NCBI GenBank assembly: GCA_019634195.1
Contig: JAHQVV010000094.1
Location: 1 to 38,736 of the forward strand
DNA length: 38,736 nt
From: Phycisphaeraceae bacterium
Lineage (GTDB): Bacteria; Planctomycetota; Phycisphaerae; Phycisphaerales; Phycisphaeraceae
Direction: 5' to 3'
Part shown: piece after piece, positions 15,386-23,198 of the stretch
Layout: each line of letters starts with the position of its first letter
Numbering within the stretch: position 1 is the stretch's first letter
Program-made: the position numbers and the translations under genes
The notes under the pieces: model-generated
What the model saw: the letters and a program-made list of their open reading frames with translations, nothing else
Told to the model about the DNA's origin: nothing
Databases searched by the model: none

Positions 15386-16753
15386 ATGCGTGTGAGGCCT
15401 TGGGGTGTGTTCTTAGTTCTGGTCTGCTGGGCCGGCACATTCATGGCGTGCCGCAGCGGGACGGGCGTGTCACCGCCTAGCCCATTGGACGGCTCCAGCG
15501 GTCGTCAGCACGAAGCAGGCCCCAGGCCGATGCGTGCGGTTACGTATTCGCGACAGCCGATGGCGGGCCGACAGGCCGCGGTCGAGCACATGATCGCGGA
15601 GGATGCCGATCGCTTCTGGGCGGAGTGTGCGGCGAAGGCCCGGCAGATCGATGACTGGCCGATGATCCGGCTGCTCAGCGGAATAGCAGAACAAGCTCGC
15701 GAGCCCCGAGCCCTGGTCTGGCTGGTGCGGTCCTGGGCGATGCCGTCGAGCACTGTGTCGGATGTGGAGAGACCCGAACGTCGGGCTATCGAAGCGATCA
15801 CCGGCGAGAAGGCTAGTGTGCTGCTCAATGCTATCGTCTTTGAGCAGGCGGAGTCGCACCCGCCTGCCACGCAGGTCGCCGCCTGGGCGGTGCTGTGTCG
15901 GATTGCGTCGCACGACGAACTGCGTGGCTTGGTCAGGCAAGCGGTGGGCGGGCAGGCAAGCCTGCTTGTCTCGATGCTCAAGCAATGCGAGCCGGCGGTG
16001 GATGTGCTGCCCGCCGACCGCGAGGCGATTGCGCGTCTGATGCGATTAACGGCTGAGCACGACGCACTGCGGTGGTCGGGTTGGGCGCAGTGGCGGCGCA
16101 GCCACGCCGACGATGGCCCAGCGACGCTGGCGCTGCGTCACCTGCCGGGGCTGCTGCACCATGATGTCCAGGCCGAGGGGTGGGGGCGTGCTCGCTGGCT
16201 GGAACATATTCGGGGAAGGTTGTCGGATCGTCGGCATGTACCCAGGGGCGAGGGGGCCGAGGGGGCAGCCGTTGTCACGAAACGCCCAGGCCGCTTTGAG
16301 GACCACCTCGATCGTCTCGGCATCGCGGATCTAATCGTGCTGGACCACCTGCTCGATGCGATGGACGATTGGGCTGTCCGCGATAGCCTGTTCGAGCACG
16401 CAGAAGCGGACCACAACGATCGGCGTACCGAGTTTGGCGGGGCGCTGGTCTGGGACGATCAAGGCAAGCTGATTTATCAGCCGTTTGATCCTCTGCTGCG
16501 GCGGCATGACCAGGCCTATCTTGCCACGGCGCGGTGCATGCAAGCGGTCTATCTTGGTTTGGCGCACGTGCACTTCCACGCCCAGCGTTACGGCAACGCG
16601 CCGTGGGCGGGCCCGGGCAAGGGTGACCTCGACTTTGTCGATGCCCACCACGCGAACGCGGTGGTATTTACGTTCGTAGACCACCGCACGATGAACGCGG
16701 ATGCCTATTGGTCCGGCGGCGTGATCATCGACCTGGGGTGTGTGACGCGGTAG
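15386..16753 (+). CDS. Unknown exported protein, probable lipoprotein
   Basis: A 455-residue protein without a recognised family. The first 22 residues form a signal peptide ending in GTFMAC; the cysteine suggests lipidation, though phenylalanine at -3 is unusual for a lipobox. The middle (60-250) is helical and may be a repeat-like scaffold. The last third contains E349 in TEFGG, HVHFH at 394-398, GDLD at 413-416 and a hydrophobic VVFTFVD strand. That order loosely recalls a JAMM/JAB metal centre, but the spacing differs and I do not claim it. The ATG at 15386 is chosen over an in-frame TTG at 15365 because it gives a clean signal peptide. It begins 29 bases after sppA. Confidence 0.65.
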   Translation: MRVRPWGVFLVLVCWAGTFMACRSGTGVSPPSPLDGSSGRQHEAGPRPMRAVTYSRQPMAGRQAAVEHMIAEDADRFWAECAAKARQIDDWPMIRLLSGIAEQAREPRALVWLVRSWAMPSSTVSDVERPERRAIEAITGEKASVLLNAIVFEQAESHPPATQVAAWAVLCRIASHDELRGLVRQAVGGQASLLVSMLKQCEPAVDVLPADREAIARLMRLTAEHDALRWSGWAQWRRSHADDGPATLALRHLPGLLHHDVQAEGWGRARWLEHIRGRLSDRRHVPRGEGAEGAAVVTKRPGRFEDHLDRLGIADLIVLDHLLDAMDDWAVRDSLFEHAEADHNDRRTEFGGALVWDDQGKLIYQPFDPLLRRHDQAYLATARCMQAVYLGLAHVHFHAQRYGNAPWAGPGKGDLDFVDAHHANAVVFTFVDHRTMNADAYWSGGVIIDLGCVTR

Positions 16754-16843
16754 CGACTTGCCGATATCGTATGGAACACGTTTGGTTGCGTGGCGGGTGC
16801 CACGGTTCATTTCACCACAGTTGGCCATTGGCCGGAGTACGAC

Positions 16844-17386
16844 ATGGGTCTGCAGGAAATACGCTACTGGTTTGAAGACCTCGAACTGCGTAAGAAGCTT
16901 GAGGAGAACCAATCGGTCGCGGTCGTGGGCCTGCTCGTGGTCATTATTTTCTGCCTCGGCCTAGTGATGTGTCAATTGACCGGCGGCGGGCCGGGTTCAT
17001 CCACCAGGGAGTTCAAACTCGTCTACTTCGACGTAGACAGCCAGACGATCAAGATCGTTGATCATAAGGGGCCCGCACAAGCGGCTTCGCCCCTCGAGGG
17101 CACGGACAATGTCTTCATCGCCAGTGTATTTGCCTGCGAAGCTTGCCCCGAGGGGCAGATTAAAGACGGCATGAATCTGGATGACCTCAAAGCGGAGGGC
17201 ATGTTTATCGCCTGGCTCGAACGGATCGACCCCAATATGACCGACGAGATGGCGATGTTTGGCGAGGGCCGAAGCTACCGCACGCTCGAGAACGATCGGT
17301 GGTACAAGACGACCGAAAAGGGCTACGAGTTGATCAATAAGAGGCTCTTGGACCGCTGCCCTAAGGCACGAATCTGCAGGCCGTAA
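16844..17386 (+). CDS. Unknown small membrane protein
   Basis: A 180-residue protein starting at the ATG at 16844, which has GGAG about 7 bases upstream; a longer frame to a GTG at 16790 lacks support. A charged N-terminal helix (1-25) leads into one membrane segment at about 26-43 ending in VMCQ, then a soluble domain of about 135 residues. That domain has a CEACPEG motif and further cysteines at the extreme C-terminus (CPKARIC). It resembles no family I know. It lies at the end of the sppA run and converges with the hydrolase gene, 18 bases away. Confidence 0.65.
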   Translation: MGLQEIRYWFEDLELRKKLEENQSVAVVGLLVVIIFCLGLVMCQLTGGGPGSSTREFKLVYFDVDSQTIKIVDHKGPAQAASPLEGTDNVFIASVFACEACPEGQIKDGMNLDDLKAEGMFIAWLERIDPNMTDEMAMFGEGRSYRTLENDRWYKTTEKGYELINKRLLDRCPKARICRP

Positions 17387-17404
17387 ATCTACGGCGACCG
17401 TTTC

Positions 17405-18283
17405 TTAAGCCTGGCTGGTTCTGCAGCAGCGTTCGGCAAAATCCAGGCTCCGCTCGATCAACTCGGATGTCACTGCCGGCAAGCCGTCGGCTGGGGTATT
17501 GGCTGGTAGCGGGTTGGGGCAGTTGAAGACGTGATTCGCTCCGGGGATGATCGCGAGTTCGCTATGTGGCGCGGCGGCTTCGTGCAGCCGCTTAGCGCAG
17601 GTGTGTGGGACGGTGTCGTCCGCATCGCCGTGCAGGACCAGCATCGGGCAGGTCACGTTTGCTGCTGCGAGGGTGGGGTCGAACCACGCCGGGTCACGTT
17701 CGATCTCTTCGAGCCAGCCAAGGCCAACGTACAGGTCCTGGCCGGTGCGGCCCGATGGCGACAGCAGCCGGCCCTCGGCGCGGAGTTGATCGCGGACCAG
17801 GTCATCCATCTTGCAGGCGTAATCGGGTGCCGCGGCGGTGATGAGGCCGGCCAAGTTTTCAGGCTCCGTGCGGCCCGAGAAGAGCGTGCTTGTCACGCCA
17901 CCCCGGCTGTGGCCAAAGACGGCACATGGAAGATCGGCGGGCAGGTCAGCAAGCTGAAAAACGGTTTGTAGGTCCTCGACCTGCCTTCCCCAGCGGTCCT
18001 GTTCAAACAGGCCCGGGCGTTCAAACGTCTCGATCCGGTTGGTCATCCCGCTGTGTGAAAAATTAAACCGCACAGCAATTAGGCCCCGAGCCGCGGCTTG
18101 ATCGCAGAGCGTCGGGAAGAATCCGTAGTCCTTGTACCCCTTGAATCCGTGGCAGCAGATCAGCACGCCGGCCGGCTCGTTAGCGGGCCAATGCGTATCG
18201 CCGTAGATCGTTTGCTCATCACTGCCGGGGGTGGTCCATGGGGTGATGCGGGTGTCGCTCATCGCAATAGGCCGTTTCAGCAT
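17405..18283 (-). CDS. Alpha/beta hydrolase
   Basis: A 292-residue alpha/beta-fold hydrolase. The oxyanion region reads ICCHGFKGYKDYGF, the nucleophile elbow is GHSRGG, the acid is in LHGDADDTVP and the histidine in PGANHVFN, so the Ser-Asp-His triad is complete. No signal peptide, so probably cytoplasmic. It resembles dienelactone-hydrolase or acyl-esterase relatives; the substrate is unknown. The ATG at 18283 is used, though one seven codons downstream (18262) is equally possible; neither has a clear ribosome binding site. It is the last gene of a minus-strand run with the membrane protein at 18304 and the cupin at 19396. Confidence 0.85.
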   Translation of the reverse strand: MLKRPIAMSDTRITPWTTPGSDEQTIYGDTHWPANEPAGVLICCHGFKGYKDYGFFPTLCDQAAARGLIAVRFNFSHSGMTNRIETFERPGLFEQDRWGRQVEDLQTVFQLADLPADLPCAVFGHSRGGVTSTLFSGRTEPENLAGLITAAAPDYACKMDDLVRDQLRAEGRLLSPSGRTGQDLYVGLGWLEEIERDPAWFDPTLAAANVTCPMLVLHGDADDTVPHTCAKRLHEAAAPHSELAIIPGANHVFNCPNPLPANTPADGLPAVTSELIERSLDFAERCCRTSQA

Positions 18284-18303
18284 TGAGGGGGAGCAGGCAC
18301 GCC

Positions 18304-19356
18304 TCAGCCGGCGGGTGTTTCACGTGGCTGAGCGGCGCGCTGGCCGGCGGCTCGTTCGCGGAGCAGGTCGAGCATCCCGCGCACCTCGTCGGCCATGCGT
18401 GAGTTGGGGAACTCGCGGATGATCTGCTCGCCGACAGACACGGAACGCAGCCACTCTTTATCGTGCACCGCGATCTTGAACTGCACGCCGAGGTTTTCTC
18501 GCTGCTTGCCGATGACACCCCGGGCGGTCTCACGGAACGGCGCGGCCTCCTGCTCGGTCAGGTACTTGTCTAGTTCCTTGAGCAGTCCGACCGCACGGTC
18601 CACGTTGTCGACTTTGGCGGCTTCGAGGAACTCCCGCTCCAAGTCGTGCTTGTACTGCTCACGCGCGTGGGTGACCTTGCGTTGGACGCCATGGATCTGC
18701 GGCGAATCGTTGTAAAGCCGATGGATCTTCTCGGCCTCTTTGGAGGCCTCCTCGAACTTGTGCGCGGCCAGCAACTCGTCGAGCTTGGCCAACGCCTTCT
18801 GGACCTTTTCTTCCAGCTCCGCAGTGCGGGCGGCGATGATCTGGTCGCGGTATTCCTCGGCCTCTTCCTTGTGGCCGTAGGTCGTGCCGATCTCATTGAC
18901 CAGAACCAGTGCGGCGTCGAAGTCTTTCTTGTCGATGTCCTCGCGGATGGTCGAGCGGAGCAGGTTGATGTCTTCGTGGCGGTAGGCGATGCGTTTGGCG
19001 GTCTCGCTGAGCAGCAATCGCTCGTTGACCGACTGGGTGAGGGTGACGAGGTTCTTGGTCCACGGTGCGCCGGCGCTGTCCCGCCCGTACACTGCCCAGC
19101 GGATGGCGCCGATGATGAGCATGATGGTGCCGCCGATGGCCATGAGGATCGGCGGGCTGTACGCGAAGTAGGCGACGACGATCGGGTTGGCGATCTCGGA
19201 TTCGCTTGAGCTGTTAAAGAGCCCGACGGTCAGGATACAGCTGACGATGAAGGAGCCGACCCAGAGCAGCAGCCCGCCGGTGACTAGGCCGGGGGGCGTG
19301 GAGAAGAACGGCCGCTTGATTTTCTCGGGTGGCGTGTTCGGTGCGTTGTCGGCCAT
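18304..19356 (-). CDS. Unknown membrane protein with long helical domain
   Basis: A 350-residue protein of unknown function. Two membrane helices (about 24-46 and 65-88) are separated by a short loop, then a long charged helical region covers 100-335. Its E/K/A-rich pattern suggests coiled coil or TPR-like repeats (for example EEKVQKALAKLDELLAAHKF). It lacks a signal peptide, so both termini are likely cytoplasmic. It is 39 bases behind the cupin gene and 20 bases ahead of the hydrolase gene, which suggests one transcript. A scaffold role is possible but not shown. Confidence 0.65.
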   Translation of the reverse strand: MADNAPNTPPEKIKRPFFSTPPGLVTGGLLLWVGSFIVSCILTVGLFNSSSESEIANPIVVAYFAYSPPILMAIGGTIMLIIGAIRWAVYGRDSAGAPWTKNLVTLTQSVNERLLLSETAKRIAYRHEDINLLRSTIREDIDKKDFDAALVLVNEIGTTYGHKEEAEEYRDQIIAARTAELEEKVQKALAKLDELLAAHKFEEASKEAEKIHRLYNDSPQIHGVQRKVTHAREQYKHDLEREFLEAAKVDNVDRAVGLLKELDKYLTEQEAAPFRETARGVIGKQRENLGVQFKIAVHDKEWLRSVSVGEQIIREFPNSRMADEVRGMLDLLRERAAGQRAAQPRETPAG

Positions 19357-19395
19357 GATGACGATCCAGTCGAAGTGTGGGGTGAGGTCCTAGCG

Positions 19396-19776
19396 TTATG
19401 AACCGGGGGTTGGCGAGCACGCGCCGTCGCCGCAGTCGAACTGCGTGGGCACGATGCACATAAAGCGGAAGGTTTCGTCGCCGGTGTTGCGGAACTGGTG
19501 CAGCTCGTTGGCGGGGACATAGATCACGTCGCCGGCGGTGACCTCGTGAGGCGTGTCGCCGCACATCGCGACGCCGGTGCCGTCGAGGATCATGATCTCG
19601 TGCTCGTAGTTGTGCTGGTGGTGCGGCGTCTGGCCATCGGGCTCGACGTCAAAGACACGCATCGCGAAGTTCGGTGCCCCGTCGTCTCGGCCGACCATCA
19701 GCCGCATCTGCACCCGGTCCGCGCCGGGCATCGTCATCGGCTTGGCCGGGGTCTCACTGGGCTTGCGGATGAGCAT
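19396..19776 (-). CDS. Single-domain cupin
   Basis: A 126-residue cupin from the ATG at 19776, which has AGGGAG upstream; an in-frame start at 19824 is unsupported. Motif 1 reads TPHHQHNYEHEIMILDGTG (two histidines and a glutamate as metal ligands) and motif 2 reads GDVIYVPANELHQF with the last histidine. Members bind a metal and act as dioxygenases, isomerases or sensors; nothing here decides which. The C-terminal tail DCGDGACS has two cysteines. It faces the SRPBCC remnant gene divergently across 112 bases and heads the minus-strand run. Confidence 0.85.
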   Translation of the reverse strand: MLIRKPSETPAKPMTMPGADRVQMRLMVGRDDGAPNFAMRVFDVEPDGQTPHHQHNYEHEIMILDGTGVAMCGDTPHEVTAGDVIYVPANELHQFRNTGDETFRFMCIVPTQFDCGDGACSPTPGS

Positions 19777-19888
19777 AATGGGCTCCCTAGTCCTTCGCTC
19801 AAGTATATCGAACCGATAGGGCAAATGCTATGCTGAGCTAAACTTACGTCAATTGCTGAAGATCATTCGGCTCTCTTAAGGAAACTGC

Positions 19889-20346
19889 ATGCCCGGCGGG
19901 ATCGCCAAACAACAGATGCCACTCCCTGCGGCGGATGTCTTCAAGCTGCTGCACGATTACGCCCGTCGATTGGAGTGGGCACGCTGCTGAAGAAGGCATA
20001 CCTTACCGGCGGCCACGAAGCCGCCTGCAAAGGCGTGACGTCTTGCTGTGTAGGCAAGCCATGCTTGGGCCTGATCGCGATGGAGACGAAGTACATCGCT
20101 TTTGACGAGCCGAGGTTGGCCGCAGTCGTGCTGATCAACAGGCCTTTGCTTTTTGAATCGTTTAGTGCTTCGATCAAGCACGGAGATAACGGGCTTGGAT
20201 CGACCGCTGAGTACACGTTCCACTTCCGGGCCAGGCCTCGGTGGCTGCGAAAGATAATCGAGCCGGTGATGCTGAAAGTATTGAAGCGAGAAACCGCGGC
20301 GCGCCTCGAAGCACTCGCTGTGTTTATGTCTGACCCGCCCGCCTAG
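19889..20346 (+). pseudogene. SRPBCC (START-like) family protein, frameshifted
   Basis: Two frames together encode one protein of about 152 residues. The first reads VFKLLHDYARRLEWARC and stops at 19986-19988. The second continues TLLKKAYLTGGHEAACKGV and runs to the TAA at 20344-20346, ending in FHFRARPRWLRKIIEPVML and then KVLKRETAARLEALAVFM. That is the usual end of polyketide-cyclase/SRPBCC lipid-binding proteins. Inserting one A in the G-rich GTGGGCACG at 19975-19983 would give LEWDTLLKKAYL, an intact gene, so a single base is missing. Either this is a recent pseudogene or an assembly error. The 3' end overlaps the convergent MFS fusion gene by 23 bases. Confidence 0.75.
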
Positions 20347-22246
20347 CCGCTTCTTCCTCGCCCAGCGCGATGATCCGTCGCCGCAGCTCCGCGGTGATGT
20401 CCTCGGGGCTGTCGTTCTTGCCCGGCGTGAACGGCTGGCCAAAGGTGATCGTGGAGGTCGTGGGCTTGAGCACGTGCTTGAGCATCGACCTACTCACGAC
20501 CGTGCCATCGACCCAGCAGGGAACGATCTGGGCGCCGGAAAGGCGTGCAACGACCGCGGCGCCGCCTTCGAAGTCCCTGAGCTCGCGGCTGTCGTACTGC
20601 AGGTGCCCCTCGGGGAACATGCCGACAACGTGGCCTCTCTTCAGTTCGCCGACGATCTGCCGGATCTGCCGCATGGCGCTCCCGCGCTCATCGCTGGCCA
20701 GGTCGTGCTCGATGCAGATCGGGTCGATCGCGTTCCACAGGGCGTTGCCGATCTTCATGCGGTAGGACGTGAGCATCAGCCAGCGGACCATGCGGATCGT
20801 GCTGGATTGGATGAGGAACGGGTCCATCGCGGTGGTGTGGTTGGCGACGATGACGACCGGGCCCCTGGCGGGGATGCGCTGCTTGTTGCGCACCGTCATG
20901 CCGTGCCAACTGAAACAGAACAAACGGGTTAGCCGCCAGAAGACGTTGGCCATCTTGTTGGGCATGGGGCCGCGTGGCAGGGTGTAAATCAATCCAGCGA
21001 TACCGATGACCAGCAGGATGCCCGCGTTGGTGAGAACGACAGGGGGCATCCAGCTGTCTGCGTCAGGAAGCTGCCAGATAATGCCGTTGATCGTGATCGT
21101 GCCGATCGTTGAAACAATATTGGTCAAGCCCATGATGCGGCCACGCATATAGTTAGGGCTGATCACCTGCAACAGCGAAAGAACGTTGATGACACACATA
21201 TTCCCAAAGATGCCAACGAAGAGCCCCGTTGCAAAATGCAGCGGGCGATAGGGCACGAGCGTAAACACGATCATGCACAAAGCGACACCGATCAGACTGA
21301 TTTTGAGGACCAGTGTGGCCTCGCGTTGAGTGCCAATGATCGCGATAACGCCAGCCCCGATCAGCATCCCCCCGCCGATCGTCGCGGTCATATAGAGGTA
21401 GTGCGTAAACAACTCTGAACCAACGAAATCAAAATGGAGGTGCCCAAATGTCAACGCGGCGTTGTACACAATCATGGCGCTACCCCACACGCATGTGAAT
21501 ACAACCATGAGCCTGATATGTTTCATATGGCCGCGGAGGTAGCGTAAGGCTTGGCGTAACGAGCGATCCGATTGTTCAGGCCGTTCCGCATCGCGCGGCT
21601 TGAGGAATGCAAAGAAAGAGCCCGACACGGCGTAAAAACCGATCGCGATCATCAGGCCGTACTTAATTGATTCGCCTCGCTCCGCATCGAGGATGCGTGT
21701 TGCCGCGACGGCTCCGATCATCGACGCGACGACACCCAGCCCGATAATGAACGCATTGCCGGCCTGGAGCTGTTTCTGAGCAACGATCTGCGGGATTGTC
21801 GCGTTGCGAGTCGGATTGAACGTCGCGGCGAGGGAGCCGACTAAGAACAAGACAAGGAAGACTTTCCAGTGCATGTCGGTCGTCAAAACCGGATCACCCG
21901 AAAGGCTGTACACACTGAATAATGCGCCACACAGGACGGCGGCACGCAACTCATCGCACGTCAGAAGGATCCATTTTCTTGGGAGCTTGTCTGCTAACCA
22001 ACCTGCCGGGAAAGAGAGGAAGAGGTATGGCAGGAAGAAAAAGAACTGTGTCGCGGCGTTAAAGCTGACCCTGCCCGAGTCCGTCTCCGAGGCCATCGCA
22101 CCCAGCAAGATCAGGGCGGCGGCCATGATCATCCGGTCGCCGAACCCACTGGCCGCCACGGAAGCCCACATCAGCGTGAAGCTGGGGTTGCGCCACAGCG
22201 GCGTGGTCTTGACGGGTTGTTGGGCGGCACTCGCCGAGTCAGGCAT
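20324..22246 (-). CDS. MFS transporter fused to a PlsC-type acyltransferase
   Basis: A 640-residue fusion. Residues 15-430 are a major facilitator domain with about 12 helices, including the cytoplasmic loop GWLADKLPRK. Residues 455-640 are a glycerolipid acyltransferase domain with the catalytic NHTTAMD (H470, D475) and the substrate motif FPEGH at 544-548. The pair recalls the LplT-Aas system, in which lysophospholipid is flipped inward and re-acylated, but the acyl-ACP synthetase part of Aas is absent here. The likely job is uptake plus acylation of lysophospholipid in the inner membrane; this is inferred. ATG at 22246. The gene shares its minus orientation with the CpsB-like gene 54 bases upstream. 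Confidence 0.9.
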   Translation of the reverse strand: MPDSASAAQQPVKTTPLWRNPSFTLMWASVAASGFGDRMIMAAALILLGAMASETDSGRVSFNAATQFFFFLPYLFLSFPAGWLADKLPRKWILLTCDELRAAVLCGALFSVYSLSGDPVLTTDMHWKVFLVLFLVGSLAATFNPTRNATIPQIVAQKQLQAGNAFIIGLGVVASMIGAVAATRILDAERGESIKYGLMIAIGFYAVSGSFFAFLKPRDAERPEQSDRSLRQALRYLRGHMKHIRLMVVFTCVWGSAMIVYNAALTFGHLHFDFVGSELFTHYLYMTATIGGGMLIGAGVIAIIGTQREATLVLKISLIGVALCMIVFTLVPYRPLHFATGLFVGIFGNMCVINVLSLLQVISPNYMRGRIMGLTNIVSTIGTITINGIIWQLPDADSWMPPVVLTNAGILLVIGIAGLIYTLPRGPMPNKMANVFWRLTRLFCFSWHGMTVRNKQRIPARGPVVIVANHTTAMDPFLIQSSTIRMVRWLMLTSYRMKIGNALWNAIDPICIEHDLASDERGSAMRQIRQIVGELKRGHVVGMFPEGHLQYDSRELRDFEGGAAVVARLSGAQIVPCWVDGTVVSRSMLKHVLKPTTSTITFGQPFTPGKNDSPEDITAELRRRIIALGEEEAARRAGQT

Positions 22247-22300
22247 GAGAGGATTCTAACAGCGACTGCTTACAGATCGCGGATGGTGTCGCAATTCGCG

Positions 22301-23062
22301 TTACGAAAATAATAACCGGCGAACCTCACTGTCGAGCATCGCGTTGATTCTTTCTTCCCCGAACTCCTCCGAGGCGATCGCGATGCCGTCGAGGCGGCCT
22401 TGCAGCACGGCGGGGCGGTGCATGTCCAACGCGAGCAGCGTGTATCGGCCCTCGGTCATGTACTGCCGTATGGCCTGGTCGGGGTAGTGCCCCTCCTCGC
22501 CGGTGAAGCAGCGGAGGTTGCCCTGCAGCAGGACGCCCTTGTCCATGATGCGGTCGAGGTGGGCTTCGAAGTTGTCGTGTGTTGGCGAGCGTTCGGGGTG
22601 CGCGAGGATCGGGGTGTAGCCGTTGTCCAGCAGCCAGTCGAGCGTCTCGTCGATCCAGTCTTGCCATCGCGGTTCCCAGAAATCGCACAGCACGTAGGGC
22701 GAGTCGGCCAGGGTCGGCACGCCATTGGCCTGCATCCACTGCACCGCGTCGGGGTAGATTCGCAGCTCCCCGCCGGTCCAGAGCTGGTACGGCAGGCCGG
22801 CCTTCTCGATCTCCTGGGCCAGCGCATCGCGCCAGGCCTTGATGTGCGCGGGCGTGATGTGAGGGAAGTTGTTGGGCCAGCAGTGGGGCGTACAGATCGT
22901 GCCGACAAAGCCGTGTTCGATGAGCGTGCGGACCGATTGCAGCGATTCTTCGACGGTGGCGCAGCCGTCGTCAATGCTCGGGAGGATGTGGCTGTGGATA
23001 TCGATCCGGCCGGGGGGGATGCTGTCTGGGTCTGAAGTTTGGGGGTTCGGGTCTGGGTTCAA
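22301..23062 (-). CDS. CpsB/YwqE-like PHP-domain phosphatase
   Basis: A 253-residue member of the CpsB/CapC family of metal-dependent tyrosine phosphatases. The N-terminus RIDIHSHILPSIDDG holds the HxH metal motif and DDG; further ligands are in TPHCWPN and ILAHPER, and the C-terminal ALDMH. In Firmicutes these enzymes dephosphorylate the kinase that controls capsule export. No tyrosine kinase or capsule gene is adjacent here, so the role could be different. It follows cinA on the same strand, separated by a 136-base gap that contains the second palindromic repeat. The first 15 residues are proline-rich and the true start could be slightly later. Confidence 0.87.
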   Translation of the reverse strand: MNPDPNPQTSDPDSIPPGRIDIHSHILPSIDDGCATVEESLQSVRTLIEHGFVGTICTPHCWPNNFPHITPAHIKAWRDALAQEIEKAGLPYQLWTGGELRIYPDAVQWMQANGVPTLADSPYVLCDFWEPRWQDWIDETLDWLLDNGYTPILAHPERSPTHDNFEAHLDRIMDKGVLLQGNLRCFTGEEGHYPDQAIRQYMTEGRYTLLALDMHRPAVLQGRLDGIAIASEEFGEERINAMLDSEVRRLLFS

Positions 23063-23093
23063 AACGGCACCACTTTTCCTTCAGTTCCTGAAC

Positions 23094-23181
23094 GGTGGGG
23101 CGGACACTCCTGTCTGCCGTCCGGCGAAGCCGAATCATAGGCCCCTTGAAGAGTCTGATAGGAAGGAATGCCTGTCCTACC
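23094..23181. repeat. Palindromic MITE/REP-like repeat, copy 2
   Basis: An 88-base relative of the element at 9599-9704. The right end (23161-23181) reads GGAAGGAATGCCTGTCCTACC, matching the complement of copy 1's left end. The left end (23094-23118) is the same palindrome with several changes, mostly purine-purine or pyrimidine-pyrimidine. The core CCGGCGAAGCCGAAT corresponds to the CGGCGCAGCCGAAT of copy 1. It lies in the gap between cinA and the CpsB-like gene and has no coding capacity. Copy 1 has the better preserved ends. Confidence 0.7.
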
Positions 23182-23198
23182 TATCCATGATCGGTCAT

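Noticed and set aside
15951-15970. GGCAGGCAAGCCTGCTTGTC palindrome as a third repeat copy
   Set aside because: It lies in frame inside a gene, lacks the second end and the CGGCGnAGCCGAAT core, and can arise from codon use.
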